Translations under genes and position numbers: made by a program
Shown: one piece after another, positions 24,329-33,484 of the stretch
Layout: the number at the start of each line of letters is the position of its first letter
Position numbering within the stretch: the stretch's first letter is position 1
Notes under the pieces: model-generated
Told to the model about the DNA's origin: nothing
Database searches by the model: none
Seen by the model: the letters and a program-made list of their open reading frames with translations, nothing else
Assembly: GCA_001898425.1 (NCBI GenBank)
Contig: MKTV01000038.1
Span: 175,935-221,907 of the forward strand
Origin: Rhodospirillales bacterium 69-11
GTDB lineage: Bacteria > Pseudomonadota > Alphaproteobacteria > Acetobacterales > Acetobacteraceae
DNA length: 45,973 nucleotides
Direction of reading: 5' to 3'

Positions 24329-25564
24329 GTGACAGACTTCCAGCCCGCCCGCGGCACCCGCGACCTGATCGGCGAGGAGCAGCGCCGCTTCCGCCACGTC
24401 GTGGAGACCGCGCGCCAAGTCGCCGCCACCTACGGGTTCGACGAGTGGGCCACGCCCATCTTCGAGGACACCCGCGTCTTCTCCCGCACCATGGGGGAGA
24501 CCTCCGACGTGGTGACCAAGGAGATGTACACCTTCCAGGATCGCGGCGGCGAAGGCCTCACCCTGCGCCCCGAGGGCACGGCCGGCGTCTGCCGCGCCCT
24601 GGTCAGCAACGGCCTGACCCAGTCGCTGCCGCAGAAGGTGTTCTATGCCGGCCCGATGTTCCGCTACGAGCGGCCGCAGAAGGGCCGCTACCGCCAGTTC
24701 CATCAGATCGGGCTCGAGCTGATCGGCCCCGCCGAACCGCTCGCCGATGCCGAGGTCATCGCCTGCGGCTGGCACATCCTGCAGGCGCTGGGCGTGGCGC
24801 AGGACACCGTGCTCGAGCTCAACACGCTGGGCGACAAGGAGAGCCGGAGCGCCTGGCGGGAGGCGCTGGTCGCCTACTTCACCGAGCACCAGGGCGCGCT
24901 GTCGCAGGACAGCCTGGCGCGGCTCGACCGCAATCCAATGCGCATCCTGGACAGCAAGGACGAGGGCGACCGCCGCATCGTGGCCGACGCGCCGTCGATC
25001 GGGGCCTACCTGACCGAGACGGCAGCGGCCTTCTACGACGGCCTCAAGGCGCATCTGGATCGGTTTGGCGTGCCCTTCGTCGAGAATCCGAAGATCGTCC
25101 GCGGCCTCGACTACTACGTCCATACGGCCTTCGAGTTCGTGACCACCAAGCTGGGGTCGCAGGGCACGGTGATGGGCGGTGGCCGCTACGACGGGCTGGT
25201 GGCCGAACTGGGTGGCCCGCAGACCCCGGCCGTGGGCTGGGCCGCGGGGATCGAGCGGCTGGCCATGCTGCTGGACGGGCCGCCCGCCAGCGTCGCGCCG
25301 GTCGCCGTCGTGCCCGTGGGCGATGCCGCCGAAGCCGCGGCGCTCGACGTGCTGCAGGCGTTGCGCGCCGCCGGCGTGCGGGCCGAGATGGCCTATCGCG
25401 GCAATCTGCGCCGGCGGATGGAGCGGGCCAACCGGATCGGCGCCCGCGCCGCGGTCATCATCGGGGAGGACGATTTGAAGGCGGGGGTCGCGCAGGTGAA
25501 GGACCTCGGCTCCGGCGCGCAGGACGCCGTGCCCCTGGCCGAGGTCGCGGCGCGGCTGGCCTGA
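24329..25564 (+). CDS. hisS: Histidyl-tRNA synthetase
   Basis: A 411-aa class II aminoacyl-tRNA synthetase. The GTG at 24329 ([16 protein letters not shown]) was chosen because the family begins with this segment; a TTG at 24260 would add 23 unlikely residues. Motif 1 lies in the first 80 residues, motif 2 in [20 protein letters not shown], the histidine-specific loop in [14 protein letters not shown], and motif 3 in [11 protein letters not shown]. The C-terminal anticodon-binding domain is complete. It leads a cluster with prfA (6-bp gap) and prmC. No clear promoter could be assigned in the 247-bp upstream region, which has two gtgagac repeats near 24220-24240. Confidence 0.96.
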   Translation: MTDFQPARGTRDLIGEEQRRFRHVVETARQVAATYGFDEWATPIFEDTRVFSRTMGETSDVVTKEMYTFQDRGGEGLTLRPEGTAGVCRALVSNGLTQSLPQKVFYAGPMFRYERPQKGRYRQFHQIGLELIGPAEPLADAEVIACGWHILQALGVAQDTVLELNTLGDKESRSAWREALVAYFTEHQGALSQDSLARLDRNPMRILDSKDEGDRRIVADAPSIGAYLTETAAAFYDGLKAHLDRFGVPFVENPKIVRGLDYYVHTAFEFVTTKLGSQGTVMGGGRYDGLVAELGGPQTPAVGWAAGIERLAMLLDGPPASVAPVAVVPVGDAAEAAALDVLQALRAAGVRAEMAYRGNLRRRMERANRIGARAAVIIGEDDLKAGVAQVKDLGSGAQDAVPLAEVAARLA

Positions 25565-25570
25565 TCGCGA

Positions 25571-26626
25571 ATGAGCTTCTCCCTCAAACTCGACCGGATC
25601 GCCGCCCGCGCGGCGGAACTGCGGGCCATGCTGGCCGAGGGTATCGGCGGCGAGGCCTATGTGAAGGCGTCGCGCGAGCTGTCGGATATCGAGCCGGTGG
25701 TCGCCCGCATCGACGATTTGCGCGGCGCCGAACGGGCGCAGGCCGACGCCGAGGCGATGCTCGACGATCCCGAGATGAAGGAGCTGGCCGAGGCGGAGCT
25801 GCGCGCGCTGAAGGAACAGGTGCCCGCCCTGCAGCACGAGCTGCGCATCGCCCTGCTGCCGAAGGACGCGGCGGACGAGCGGTCGGCCATCCTGGAGATC
25901 CGCCCCGCCGCCGGCGGCGACGAGGCCGGCCTGTTCGCGGCCGAACTGTTCGCGATGTACCAGAAATACGCAGGGCTGCGCGGCTGGCGGTTCGAAGTCC
26001 TGGAATACGGGGACACCGAACTGGGTGGTCTGAAGGAAGGCATCGCCGAGATCACCGGCCGCGGCGTCTTCGCGCGGCTGAAATACGAATCGGGCGTGCA
26101 TCGGGTGCAGCGCGTGCCGGCGACCGAGAGCCAGGGCCGCATCCACACCTCCACCGTCACCGTGGCGGTGCTGCCGGAAGCCGAGGAGGTGGACGTGCAG
26201 GTGGACGAGGGCGACCTGCGCATCGACGTCTACCGCGCCTCGGGCGCCGGCGGGCAGCACGTGAACAAGACCGAGAGCGCGGTGCGCATCACCCATCTCC
26301 CGAGCGGGATCGTGGTGGCGATGCAGGAGGAGAAGAGCCAGCACAAGAACCGCGCCAAGGCGATGAAGATCCTGCGCGCGCGGCTGTATGAGCAGCAACG
26401 CGCCAGCCTGCACGCCGCGCGGGCAGCGGACCGGAAGAGCCAGGTCGGCACGGGCGACCGGAGCGAGCGCATCCGCACCTACAACTTCCCGCAGGGCCGG
26501 GTGTCCGACCACCGGATCAACCTGACGCTCTACAAGATCGACCGGGTGATGCAGGGCGAGCTGGACGAATTCGTCGACGCCCTGATCGCCGAGGACCAGG
26601 CCGCCCAGCTTGCCGCCCAGGAATGA
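25571..26626 (+). CDS. prfA: Peptide chain release factor 1
   Basis: A 351-aa RF1 that reads UAA/UAG stops and triggers peptide release. The codon-recognition tripeptide PAT is at 183-185 (RF2 would have SPF) and the catalytic GGQ at 227-229, inside [19 protein letters not shown]. The Gln of GGQ is the target of the methyltransferase encoded 13 bp downstream. Length and all domains are normal. Confidence 0.97.
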   Translation: MSFSLKLDRIAARAAELRAMLAEGIGGEAYVKASRELSDIEPVVARIDDLRGAERAQADAEAMLDDPEMKELAEAELRALKEQVPALQHELRIALLPKDAADERSAILEIRPAAGGDEAGLFAAELFAMYQKYAGLRGWRFEVLEYGDTELGGLKEGIAEITGRGVFARLKYESGVHRVQRVPATESQGRIHTSTVTVAVLPEAEEVDVQVDEGDLRIDVYRASGAGGQHVNKTESAVRITHLPSGIVVAMQEEKSQHKNRAKAMKILRARLYEQQRASLHAARAADRKSQVGTGDRSERIRTYNFPQGRVSDHRINLTLYKIDRVMQGELDEFVDALIAEDQAAQLAAQE

Positions 26627-26639
26627 CCCAGGCCCCCCC

Positions 26640-27557
26640 ATGAGCGCCCCCAATCCCCCCTCTCCCCTCGCGGGAGAGGGTCGGGGTGAGGGGGCCAGCA
26701 AGAGCGTCCCCACCCCCATCCCCCCCACCATCGCCGAAGCGATCCGCCACGGCGCCGCCCGCCTCGGCGCCGCCGGCATCGAGGAGCCCCGCCGCGAGGC
26801 CCGCCTGCTGCTCGCCCACCTCCTCGGCGGCACCGTGACCGACCTCGTGCGCGACCCGGCCGCCCCAATCCCCGATCCGGCCGCCTACGACGCCCTGCTC
26901 GAACGCCGAACCCGCCACGAGCCGCTCGCCTACCTGACCGGCCACCGCGAGTTCTGGAGCCTGGACATCGAGGTCTCGCCCGCCACCCTGATCCCCCGCC
27001 CCGATTCCGAGACGCTGGTCGAGGCCGCTCTCACCGCCTGCCCGGCCCCCGCGCGGGTGCTCGACCTCGGCACCGGCACCGGCTGCCTGCTGCTCGCCGT
27101 GCTGCATGAGCGGCCGGAGGCGTTCGGGATCGGCCTCGATCTCTCCCCCGCCGCCGCCGCCCTGGCCGCCCGCAACGCCCGCCGGCTGGGGCTCGCCGCC
27201 CGCAGCGCCTTCCTGTGCGCCGACTGGACCGCACCGCTCGCCGGCCGCTTCGACCTGGTGCTCGCCAACCCGCCCTACATCGAAACCGCGGAGATCCCCG
27301 GCCTGATGCCGGAGGTCGGCGCGTTCGAGCCGGCCCGTGCGCTGGATGGCGGCGCGGACGGGCTCGCCGCCTATCGCCGAATCCTGGCGGACCTGCCGCA
27401 ACGCCTGGCGCATGGCGGCGTTGCGGTCATCGAACTCGGCGCGGCGCAGGCCGATGCGGTCGGCGCGATCGCCCAGGCGGCGGGGCTGTCGGTGGAATTC
27501 CGGTGCGATCTGGTCGGGATTCGCCGCGCAGCAATGCTGCGGCCGGCCGCCGGGTGA
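26640..27557 (+). CDS. prmC: Release factor glutamine methyltransferase with repeat-derived N-terminus
   Basis: A 305-aa SAM-dependent enzyme that methylates the GGQ glutamine of RF1/RF2. The N-terminal helical domain (TIAEAIRHGAARLGAAGIEEPRREARLLLAH, from residue 30; note GIEEPRREAR) is followed by SAM motif LDLGTGTG (141-148), and the substrate-clamping motif NPPY is at 210-213. Residues 6-18 (PPSPLAGEGRGEG) are translated from a dispersed 38-bp repeat. No ATG, GTG or TTG lies in frame between the repeat and the conserved domain, so the repeat must be translated unless a rare start codon is used. The usual family N-terminus starts near residue 29. Confidence 0.93.
   Translation: MSAPNPPSPLAGEGRGEGASKSVPTPIPPTIAEAIRHGAARLGAAGIEEPRREARLLLAHLLGGTVTDLVRDPAAPIPDPAAYDALLERRTRHEPLAYLTGHREFWSLDIEVSPATLIPRPDSETLVEAALTACPAPARVLDLGTGTGCLLLAVLHERPEAFGIGLDLSPAAAALAARNARRLGLAARSAFLCADWTAPLAGRFDLVLANPPYIETAEIPGLMPEVGAFEPARALDGGADGLAAYRRILADLPQRLAHGGVAVIELGAAQADAVGAIAQAAGLSVEFRCDLVGIRRAAMLRPAAG
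26656..26693 (+). repeat. Dispersed palindromic repeat, copy inside prmC
   Basis: The 38 bases are rich in CCCTCTCCC/GGGAGAGGG and match the reverse complement of 28411-28448 at 36 of 38 positions. The core folds as CCCTCTCCC/GGGAGAGGG-type hairpin. Here it lies in the coding region of prmC. Confidence 0.85.
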
Positions 27558-27565
27558 AAAAACGT

Positions 27566-27594
27566 TTGGCAGCAGCGGTTTCAGAGTCTAGCTT
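27566..27594 (+). promoter_or_regulatory. Candidate sigma70 promoter for DUF4167 gene
   Basis: TTGGCA, a 17-base spacer and TAGCTT lie just after the prmC stop in the 280-bp leader of the DUF4167 gene. The rest of the leader has no gene; it holds small GC hairpins and a repeated gatgcgtcc-like motif near 27770 and 27782. Confidence 0.35.
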
Positions 27595-27837
27595 CCAGAC
27601 GTGGCAAGGATCGCCGCGTCGCGGCGGACCTTTGGCGACATCCCGTCCGATCGATGCCCTTCGGGTTCCGGCCCATCGGTCACGCCGCGGACGGCGGGAC
27701 GCCTGCCAGCACCAACGCCGATGGATCGAGCTCAGGCCGAGGGATCTGCCCCCGGAATGCGTCCCGGCCTTTGCCCGGGGATGCGTCCGAGTGGTGCCGG
27801 AGGCCGGCTCACAACGGGAAAGCGCGACGGCAGCAGA

Positions 27838-28317
27838 ATGAACATGAAACGCATGCGAGGCCGCAACCACCGTTCCGGTGGGGGCGGCGGGGGTGGCGGC
27901 GGTGGTATGCGCCACCACGGCAGCGGCGGCATTCCGCTCAACCGCAACCACGTCTTCGACAGCAACGGCCCGGATGTCCGCGTCCGCGGCACCGCCCAGC
28001 AGCTCTTCGAGAAATACCTGCAGCTCGGGCGCGACGCGACGAGCAGCGGGGACCGCGTCATGGCCGAAAGCTACTTCCAGCATGCGGAGCATTACTTCCG
28101 CATCCTGAATGCGATGAACCAGGCGGCGCAGCAGAACCAGCAGGGCGGCCAGGGCCAGCAGGGTGGCGGGCAGCGCCGCCCGTATCAAAACGGCGAGGAT
28201 CAGCCGGGCGGTTCCGCTGGCGAGGCCGAGGAACCAGCCGAGGGCCGTCCGACCGGCTCCGGCGAGCAGCCGGAATCCCGCGAAATCCCCATCGCCGCCG
28301 CCCCGCCCGAGGTCTGA
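27838..28317 (+). CDS. DUF4167 protein, Gly-rich
   Basis: A 159-aa basic protein from the ATG at 27838 (MNMKRMRGRNHRS). It has a run of ten Gly, then the conserved domain NRNHVFDSNGPDVRVRGTAQQLFEKYLQLGRDATSSGDRVMAESYFQHAEHYFRI (core: VFDSNGPDVRVRG and AESYFQHAEHYFRI), a helix pair found across alphaproteobacteria. The tail is Gln/Gly/Glu-rich and disordered. The position directly after prmC is conserved in the group. The function is unknown; the N-terminus (RMRGRN) and low-complexity tail look RNA-binding (inference). Confidence 0.88.
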   Translation: MNMKRMRGRNHRSGGGGGGGGGGMRHHGSGGIPLNRNHVFDSNGPDVRVRGTAQQLFEKYLQLGRDATSSGDRVMAESYFQHAEHYFRILNAMNQAAQQNQQGGQGQQGGGQRRPYQNGEDQPGGSAGEAEEPAEGRPTGSGEQPESREIPIAAAPPEV

Positions 28318-28410
28318 CATCCCAAGACCTCCCCCTCCCATTGCGGGAGGGGCGGGGGGAAGGGTGAAACCCCCGAGGACTGGGTGGTTTGGTGCGTTCG
28401 CCCCGATCGC

Positions 28411-28448
28411 CCCCTCACCCCATCCCTCTCCCGCGAGGGGAGAGGGGG
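28411..28448. repeat. Dispersed palindromic repeat, intergenic copy
   Basis: The inverted partner of the element in prmC (36/38 identity). Its core CCCTCTCCC (28424-28432) pairs with GGGAGAGGG (28438-28446). A related but diverged element (ccccctcccattgcgggaggggcgg) lies at about 28328-28355. The two sit between convergent genes and may act as bidirectional terminators. Confidence 0.85.
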
Positions 28449-28467
28449 ACTGGGTGCGAATGGCGTC

Positions 28468-29337
28468 CTAGATCCGGCCGCGGTCCAGGGCGGCGCGCAG
28501 CGCGGCGGCGTCGTCGCCCGCGATCAGCCCGGTCCGCAGGAACAGGTCGATCAGCACCAGGTTCACGTTGAACTTGAAGGCGTTGGTGTCACGCACCGCC
28601 GCCATCACCCGCTCGATCGGCCACAGCTCGAAGCCCGCCACCTCACCGTCCGCGGCATGCGGCTCGAAGTCCTCGGGCAGCGTGAGGTCGTAGCAATGGA
28701 GGTGGTCGCGTCGCAGCCCCTCCGCCCGCTCCATGGCATAGCCGATCACGCCGACCGGCCGCGCCGCGCGGGCCATCGCCGCCGGGATGGCGGCCTCCTC
28801 CGCCGCCTCCTTCACCAGGGTCTCGGCCGGGGTCAGGCCGGCCGGAACGCCCCCCGCCACGATGTGGTCGAGCTTGCCGGGATCCAGCAGCTTGTCGAGC
28901 GCCCGCCGCGCCACCCACAAATGCAGCCCGTCGGCCCGCCGTACCAGCCCGTTGACGTGAACCCCGACCGCGAAAACCCCGAAGGCCGGCACGGCCCCAC
29001 GGTCGATCTGCGCCAGCACCGGCCCGTCCGGGTCGGCGCGGACGTCGAACGCCTCCGACCGCCAGCGGAACCAGCCTTCCGCGGCCAGGTCCCGCGTGAG
29101 GGCCGGCAACGCCGCCCCGTCCTCCAGCCGCACCCCGGCCGGTCCGGTGCGGAACCCGTTGACGCGTCCGAGCCGATCCGCGAAATCGGGGCGTAGCCAG
29201 CCGACCTGCGCGTGCGCGATGTGGAACGGCACGCGGTTTCCGGGGAGGCTGGCCGTGTTGCAGGCCAGCACGTGGCGGAGGAAACCCGTCTCAGCGGCAG
29301 GGATCGACACGAGCTCGCCTTTCAAAACCCGGCCCAC
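28468..29337 (-). CDS. DUF4743-Nudix hydrolase
   Basis: A 289-aa protein with a GTG start. The N-terminal DUF4743 region (about 1-115) precedes a Nudix domain with the box GGVPAGLTPAETLVKEAAEEAAI (key form G-x5-E-x5-x-EAAEEA), in which the essential Glu triplet EAAEEA is present. HCYDLTLPEDFEP and VAGFELWPIERV complete the fold. Such proteins resemble the Nudix half of yeast thiamine pyrophosphokinase TNR3 and probably hydrolyse damaged thiamine diphosphate or similar nucleotides (known for relatives, inferred here). It starts 8 bp from the divergent ABC exporter, so promoters must overlap coding sequence or one start is downstream of the one given. Confidence 0.88.
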   Translation of the reverse strand: MGRVLKGELVSIPAAETGFLRHVLACNTASLPGNRVPFHIAHAQVGWLRPDFADRLGRVNGFRTGPAGVRLEDGAALPALTRDLAAEGWFRWRSEAFDVRADPDGPVLAQIDRGAVPAFGVFAVGVHVNGLVRRADGLHLWVARRALDKLLDPGKLDHIVAGGVPAGLTPAETLVKEAAEEAAIPAAMARAARPVGVIGYAMERAEGLRRDHLHCYDLTLPEDFEPHAADGEVAGFELWPIERVMAAVRDTNAFKFNVNLVLIDLFLRTGLIAGDDAAALRAALDRGRI

Positions 29338-29345
29338 AATGCCAC

Positions 29346-31211
29346 ATGCGCTGGATGAGACGAACCCAGGGCCAGACGCTGCCGGCCTCCGCGCCGGTTT
29401 CGCGACGCGCCGAACGGTCCGGTCTGCAGACCATCATTTCCTTGCTCCCGTATCTCTGGCCGACCGGCAATACGGGCGCGCGCGTCCGCGTGGCGATCGC
29501 GCTGGTCTTCATGGTGGCCGCCAAGCTGGCCACGGTCTACGTGCCGCTTCTCTACGGCCGCGCGGTCGATGCGCTGGCGCCGAGGGACGGGGCGGCGCTG
29601 ATCGCCCTGCCGGTGATGCTGATCGTGGGCTACGGCCTGACCCGCGTCGCCGCCGCCGGCTTCGGGGAGATCCGGGACGCGCTGTTCGCGTCGGTCCAGC
29701 AGCGGGCGGTGCGGCAGATCGCGCTGCGCACCTTCCGGCACCTGCATGCGATCAGCCTGCGCTTCCACATGGACCGGCAGACCGGCGCCCTGTCGCGGGT
29801 GATCGACCGGGGCGTGCTGGGCATGCAGTCCGTGCTGCGGCTGGCCGTGTTCAACGTGGTGCCGACCGCGCTCGAGCTGGTGCTGGTCACCGGCATCATC
29901 TGGCACCTGTTCGACTGGCGATACGCCGCGATCACCTTCACCGCGGTGCTGCTCTACGCCGCCTTCACCATGGCCTTCGCGGCGGCGCGCAGCCGCTGGC
30001 GGCGGACCATGAACGACACGGACAACGACGCCTCGACCAAGGCGCTCGACAGCCTGCTGAACTACGAGACGGTCAAGTACTTCAACAACGAGGCGCATGA
30101 GGCGACGCGCTACGACACCTCGCTCGAACGTTACGAGCGGGCGGCGGTGCGGGTGCAGGTCTCGCTCAACCTGCTGAACCTGGGCCAGGCCGTGATCATC
30201 TCGATCGGGCTGATCGCGATCATGCTGATGGCCGCGTCCGGCGTGCGCAACGGCAGCATGACGGTCGGCGAGTTCGTGCTGGTGAACACCTACCTGCTGC
30301 AGCTCTACCAGCCGCTGAACTTCCTCGGCATGGTCTACATGACCATCAAGCAGGGCCTGGTGGACATGGAGCAGATGTTCCGCCTGCTCCGCGTCGAGCA
30401 GGAGGTGCGGGATGCGCCCGATGCCCGCCCGCTCGATCCCTATGGTCCCGGCGAGGTGCGGTTCGAGGACGTGCGCTTCGGCTACGGTCCCGACCGGGAG
30501 ATCCTGAAGGGCGTCAGCTTCACCGTGCCGGCCGGGCGCAAGCTCGCGATCGTCGGTCCGACCGGCGCCGGCAAGTCGACGATCAGCCGCCTGCTGTTCC
30601 GCTTCTACGACGTGACCGGCGGGCGGATCCTGATCGACGGCCGCGACCTGCGCGAGGCGACGCAGGAGAGCCTGCGCGCGTCGATCGGCGTCGTGCCGCA
30701 GGACACCGTTCTGTTCAACGACACGATTGGCTACAACATCGCCTACGGCCACCCTGGCGCGAGCCAGGCGGAGGTCGAAGCCGCGGCGCGCCACGCCCAG
30801 GTGCATCACTTCGTCCTGGGCCTGCCGGACGGCTACGAGACCCGCGTGGGGGAGCGCGGACTCAAGCTGTCGGGCGGTGAGAAGCAACGGGTCGCGATCG
30901 CGCGGACCATCCTGAAGGACCCGCGGATCCTGATCCTGGACGAGGCGACGAGCGCACTCGACACACGGACCGAACAGGAGATCCAGGCCGCGCTGCGGGC
31001 CGTCTCGGCGCATCGCACGACCCTGGTGATCGCGCACCGGCTTTCGACCGTGGTGGATGCCGACGAGATCCTGGTGCTCCAGGACGGCCAGGTCCGGGAG
31101 CGTGGCACGCATGCGGCGCTGCTGGCCCGCGACGGGCTGTACGCCCGCATGTGGGCCGCGCAGGCGGCCGAACAGGAACAGGTGACCGCGGATGCCGCGG
31201 CCGCCGACTGA
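29346..31211 (+). CDS. Atm1-type ABC exporter (permease-ATPase fusion)
   Basis: A 621-aa half-transporter. The transmembrane domain (about residues 30-345, six segments) carries the family-typical ALDSLLNYETVKYFNNE. The ATPase domain has Walker A GPTGAGKST (404-412), VPQDTVLFNDTIGYNIAYG, signature LSGGEKQR, Walker B RILILDEATSALD and switch AHRLST. The sequence fits bacterial Atm1/HMT1 homologues, which export glutathione-linked sulfur or metal-glutathione species from the cytosol and relieve heavy-metal stress. It works as a homodimer. The N-terminal 25 residues are poorly conserved, and MRWMRRT may not be the true start. Confidence 0.92.
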   Translation: MRWMRRTQGQTLPASAPVSRRAERSGLQTIISLLPYLWPTGNTGARVRVAIALVFMVAAKLATVYVPLLYGRAVDALAPRDGAALIALPVMLIVGYGLTRVAAAGFGEIRDALFASVQQRAVRQIALRTFRHLHAISLRFHMDRQTGALSRVIDRGVLGMQSVLRLAVFNVVPTALELVLVTGIIWHLFDWRYAAITFTAVLLYAAFTMAFAAARSRWRRTMNDTDNDASTKALDSLLNYETVKYFNNEAHEATRYDTSLERYERAAVRVQVSLNLLNLGQAVIISIGLIAIMLMAASGVRNGSMTVGEFVLVNTYLLQLYQPLNFLGMVYMTIKQGLVDMEQMFRLLRVEQEVRDAPDARPLDPYGPGEVRFEDVRFGYGPDREILKGVSFTVPAGRKLAIVGPTGAGKSTISRLLFRFYDVTGGRILIDGRDLREATQESLRASIGVVPQDTVLFNDTIGYNIAYGHPGASQAEVEAAARHAQVHHFVLGLPDGYETRVGERGLKLSGGEKQRVAIARTILKDPRILILDEATSALDTRTEQEIQAALRAVSAHRTTLVIAHRLSTVVDADEILVLQDGQVRERGTHAALLARDGLYARMWAAQAAEQEQVTADAAAAD

Positions 31212-31227
31212 ACCGAGGAGAGCGACG

Positions 31228-31476
31228 ATGCAGAACGAGCCCGAACAGCCGGCCCCGGCCGAACTCAGCCATGCCGGCGCGGTGGTCGACAAGGCGATCG
31301 AATACATGGTGGGGCAGAACATCGGATCGCTCGCCATTGCCTCGGCGCTGCTGGGCGGCTCGCTGGCGCTGCTGGCGCGCAGCGTGGCGGACGACGCGAT
31401 CGTGCATATCCTGAACAACGCGATCGCCAGCGTGCGCGCCGGCGAGCTGCGCGAGAACGTGCCGCCCACGCCCTGA
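31228..31476 (+). CDS. Small protein with one hydrophobic segment
   Basis: An 82-aa protein following the exporter by 16 bp with a gaggag ribosome-binding site. A Gln/Pro/Glu-rich N-terminus precedes a hydrophobic stretch [19 protein letters not shown] (about residues 34-52) and a short amphipathic tail. It may be a small inner-membrane partner of the Atm1-like exporter, judged by close spacing only. I do not recognise a family. Confidence 0.7.
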   Translation: MQNEPEQPAPAELSHAGAVVDKAIEYMVGQNIGSLAIASALLGGSLALLARSVADDAIVHILNNAIASVRAGELRENVPPTP

Positions 31477-31568
31477 GCCGGGGGCAATCGCCCGGACGCG
31501 TCCCGGCCTTGCCGGCCGCGGGGAGCCTGCCTGGGCGGCAGCCATGCAGCCCGGCGCCCGGGTCTTCC

Positions 31569-31597
31569 TTGACGCGCCGGGACTCTGTCGCCATAAC
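31569..31597 (+). promoter_or_regulatory. Sigma70-like promoter of rpmB
   Basis: TTGACG, a 17-base spacer and CATAAC, with the -10 end 36 bases upstream of the rpmB ATG. The -35 matches 5 of 6 and the spacing is ideal. The best promoter-like sequence in the window. Confidence 0.6.
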
Positions 31598-31633
31598 CCG
31601 CGCCTTCCAAGCTGGACCAAGGATATTCGTGCG

Positions 31634-31939
31634 ATGTCGCGTCGCTGTGAGATCACGGGCAAGGGCGTCCTGTCGGGCAACAACGTCAGCCACGCCAATA
31701 ACAAGAGCCGTCGCCGGTTCCTGCCCAACCTGCAGGTGACCTCCCTGCTGTCCGACATCCTCGGCTCCGAGGTGCGGCTGCGGGTGTCCACCCGTGCCAT
31801 CCGGACCATCGAGCACAACGGCGGCATCGACGCCTACCTGCTCGGCACGCCCAACAGCAAGCTGACCGAGGAAGGTCTGGTGCTGAAGCGCCGCATCGCG
31901 CGCGCGCAGGCGAAGCGGGCGGAGAAGCAGGCGGCCTGA
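31634..31939 (+). CDS. rpmB: 50S ribosomal protein L28
   Basis: A 101-aa basic protein starting [23 protein letters not shown] and continuing RRFLPNLQ, the L28 signature. It has the alphaproteobacterial C-terminal extension ([20 protein letters not shown], Lys/Ala tail). No zinc Cys pairs, so it is the zinc-free form with a single Cys. It is transcribed alone from the promoter at 31569-31597. The following 278 bp to 32217 hold no gene; a GCGGT/ACCGC hairpin follows near 31946-31961. Confidence 0.97.
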   Translation: MSRRCEITGKGVLSGNNVSHANNKSRRRFLPNLQVTSLLSDILGSEVRLRVSTRAIRTIEHNGGIDAYLLGTPNSKLTEEGLVLKRRIARAQAKRAEKQAA

Positions 31940-32217
31940 GCCGCCGCGCGGTCTCGCGACCGCCGGTCGCCCACCCGCCGCGCCGTCCGGTCCAGGGCGG
32001 CGCAGCCTTTGGCGACCCTGCCATTGTCGACTAGGCCTCGGGCGACCATGCCTGCGCCAGCCGATCGGCGGGCCTATCGCCTCGGCGGTCGGTCGCCATG
32101 ATCGACCAGCGGTGACGGGCCGCAGGATCGACCGGCGGCAATCGATCAGCACGTATCCGACGGCAGCCACGCGGTGCTCCCGGCATCGCATGGCTGCGCG
32201 TATACGCCCGCTTGGCG

Positions 32218-33390
32218 TCACTCCGCCTCGAACGCCTGGTCGGTGATGTCGACGGCCGGCGTGTCGCCGCTGGTGTCCGGCGGGATCGCGAGCGGATCGA
32301 GGCTGCTGAGCGGCGCGAGGCCCGCAAGACGCAGGGCCCGCATGCCTGCGGCGAACGTGCCGCAGGTCCGGCTCCAGAGTTCGCCGATCGCGATATCCGG
32401 CCGGTAGACGCCGAGGGGCAGGCCGGCCAGTTCCGCCTCGGAGCCCGGCAGCAGGTAGATGCTCGCCACCGTTCCGCCGTCCACGCCGCGCAGCTTCACG
32501 ACCGCCGGCTGCGGGCTGCGGTTCCGCATCCTCAGCCGGCCCGGCCCGCTGCCGCGCCGCGCCAGCACCTCCCCGTTCCGCGGCGGGAGGCCGGCATTGT
32601 AGGCGCAGTAGTTCCGCCGCGCCGTAGCCGCGTCGCCGGGCGACAGGCGGCCCGCCTCCACCAGGGCGTTGGCGCCCTCGCCGACCCGGATCTCGACGAG
32701 GTTGGACTGGGGCACCATCCGCACCGCCTGCACCGTGCTGAACGGCGGCAGCTTGCCGACCGGCACCAGCCCGTCGCGGCCGGCCTCCCGGCGCCATATC
32801 GTCGCGGGACCAGTGCCCGGTGTGACGTAGTAGTTGGGCGAGCCGGGCAGTTGCACCGGGGCGGGCACGTCGTCGGCCTGGGCCGGTTCGCCGCCGAGCG
32901 GGGCGGGCATCAGCGCCGCCATGGGCAGTGGCTTGGGCGCCTCGACCCGGCTGAAGTGCACGACGGCCTGGACCAGGCTGACCAGGATCACCAGGCCCGC
33001 GCCGATCCAGAGCGGCAGCGGCAGGTCGGACCAGCGCGGGTGGCGCATGGGGACCTCCGGCATCACCGGCGGTGACATGGGCGGGATCTCGCCCACTTCG
33101 CTTTCGTCCGGCGGCGCCTGGCGGACCGAACGTTCCGGTCCGCCGCGGAGCAGGCTCGCCTGGCGCGCGGTCCGGTCGTAGGCGGCGCGGCGGACCGGGT
33201 CGCTCAGGATGTCGTAGGCTTCGCGCGCGGCAACGAAGGCCGCCGTGTTGCCGGTGCCGGGAACGTCGGGATGCAGCCGCCGCGCCTTGCGCCGGAAGGC
33301 GGCGGCAATCTCGGCCGCCGGCGCCGCGGGCGACACGTCCAGACGATCGTAATAGCCTTGCGGATCGAGGGGGGAGTTCGGCACCGGCAT
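32218..33390 (-). CDS. Membrane-anchored J-domain protein of unknown function
   Basis: A 390-aa protein from the ATG at 33390 (a TTG at 33441 is possible). Residues 11-75 are a J-domain with the HPD motif (40-42) that stimulates DnaK ATPase. After an acidic/Pro linker a single membrane segment (about 127-146, PLWIGAGLVILVSLVQAVVHF) leads to a ~240-residue domain with two conserved-looking Cys (RRNYCAYNAG and SRTCGTF) and beta-rich segments (LRMRNRSPQPAVVKLRGVDGG), probably periplasmic if the J-domain is cytoplasmic. The architecture suggests recruiting DnaK to the membrane. The C-terminal domain is not recognised. Divergent from the DHA2 exporter with 94 bp between starts. Confidence 0.82.
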   Translation of the reverse strand: MPVPNSPLDPQGYYDRLDVSPAAPAAEIAAAFRRKARRLHPDVPGTGNTAAFVAAREAYDILSDPVRRAAYDRTARQASLLRGGPERSVRQAPPDESEVGEIPPMSPPVMPEVPMRHPRWSDLPLPLWIGAGLVILVSLVQAVVHFSRVEAPKPLPMAALMPAPLGGEPAQADDVPAPVQLPGSPNYYVTPGTGPATIWRREAGRDGLVPVGKLPPFSTVQAVRMVPQSNLVEIRVGEGANALVEAGRLSPGDAATARRNYCAYNAGLPPRNGEVLARRGSGPGRLRMRNRSPQPAVVKLRGVDGGTVASIYLLPGSEAELAGLPLGVYRPDIAIGELWSRTCGTFAAGMRALRLAGLAPLSSLDPLAIPPDTSGDTPAVDITDQAFEAE

Positions 33391-33484
33391 CCGGGGAAGG
33401 TGAGGACAGCCTTGTGGCTGTAACGTCTCCCCGCTACTCAATTTCGAAGCGTCGCGCCAGGACGACGCGTGCGGGGGAGCAAAC

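Noticed and set aside
24314-26833. 839-codon minus-strand frame opposite hisS-prfA-prmC
   Set aside because: Spans three recognised genes on the other strand and has no domain-like content.
31940-32217. Gene or tRNA in the gap after rpmB
   Set aside because: Only shadow frames on either strand; no cloverleaf with a T-loop was found.
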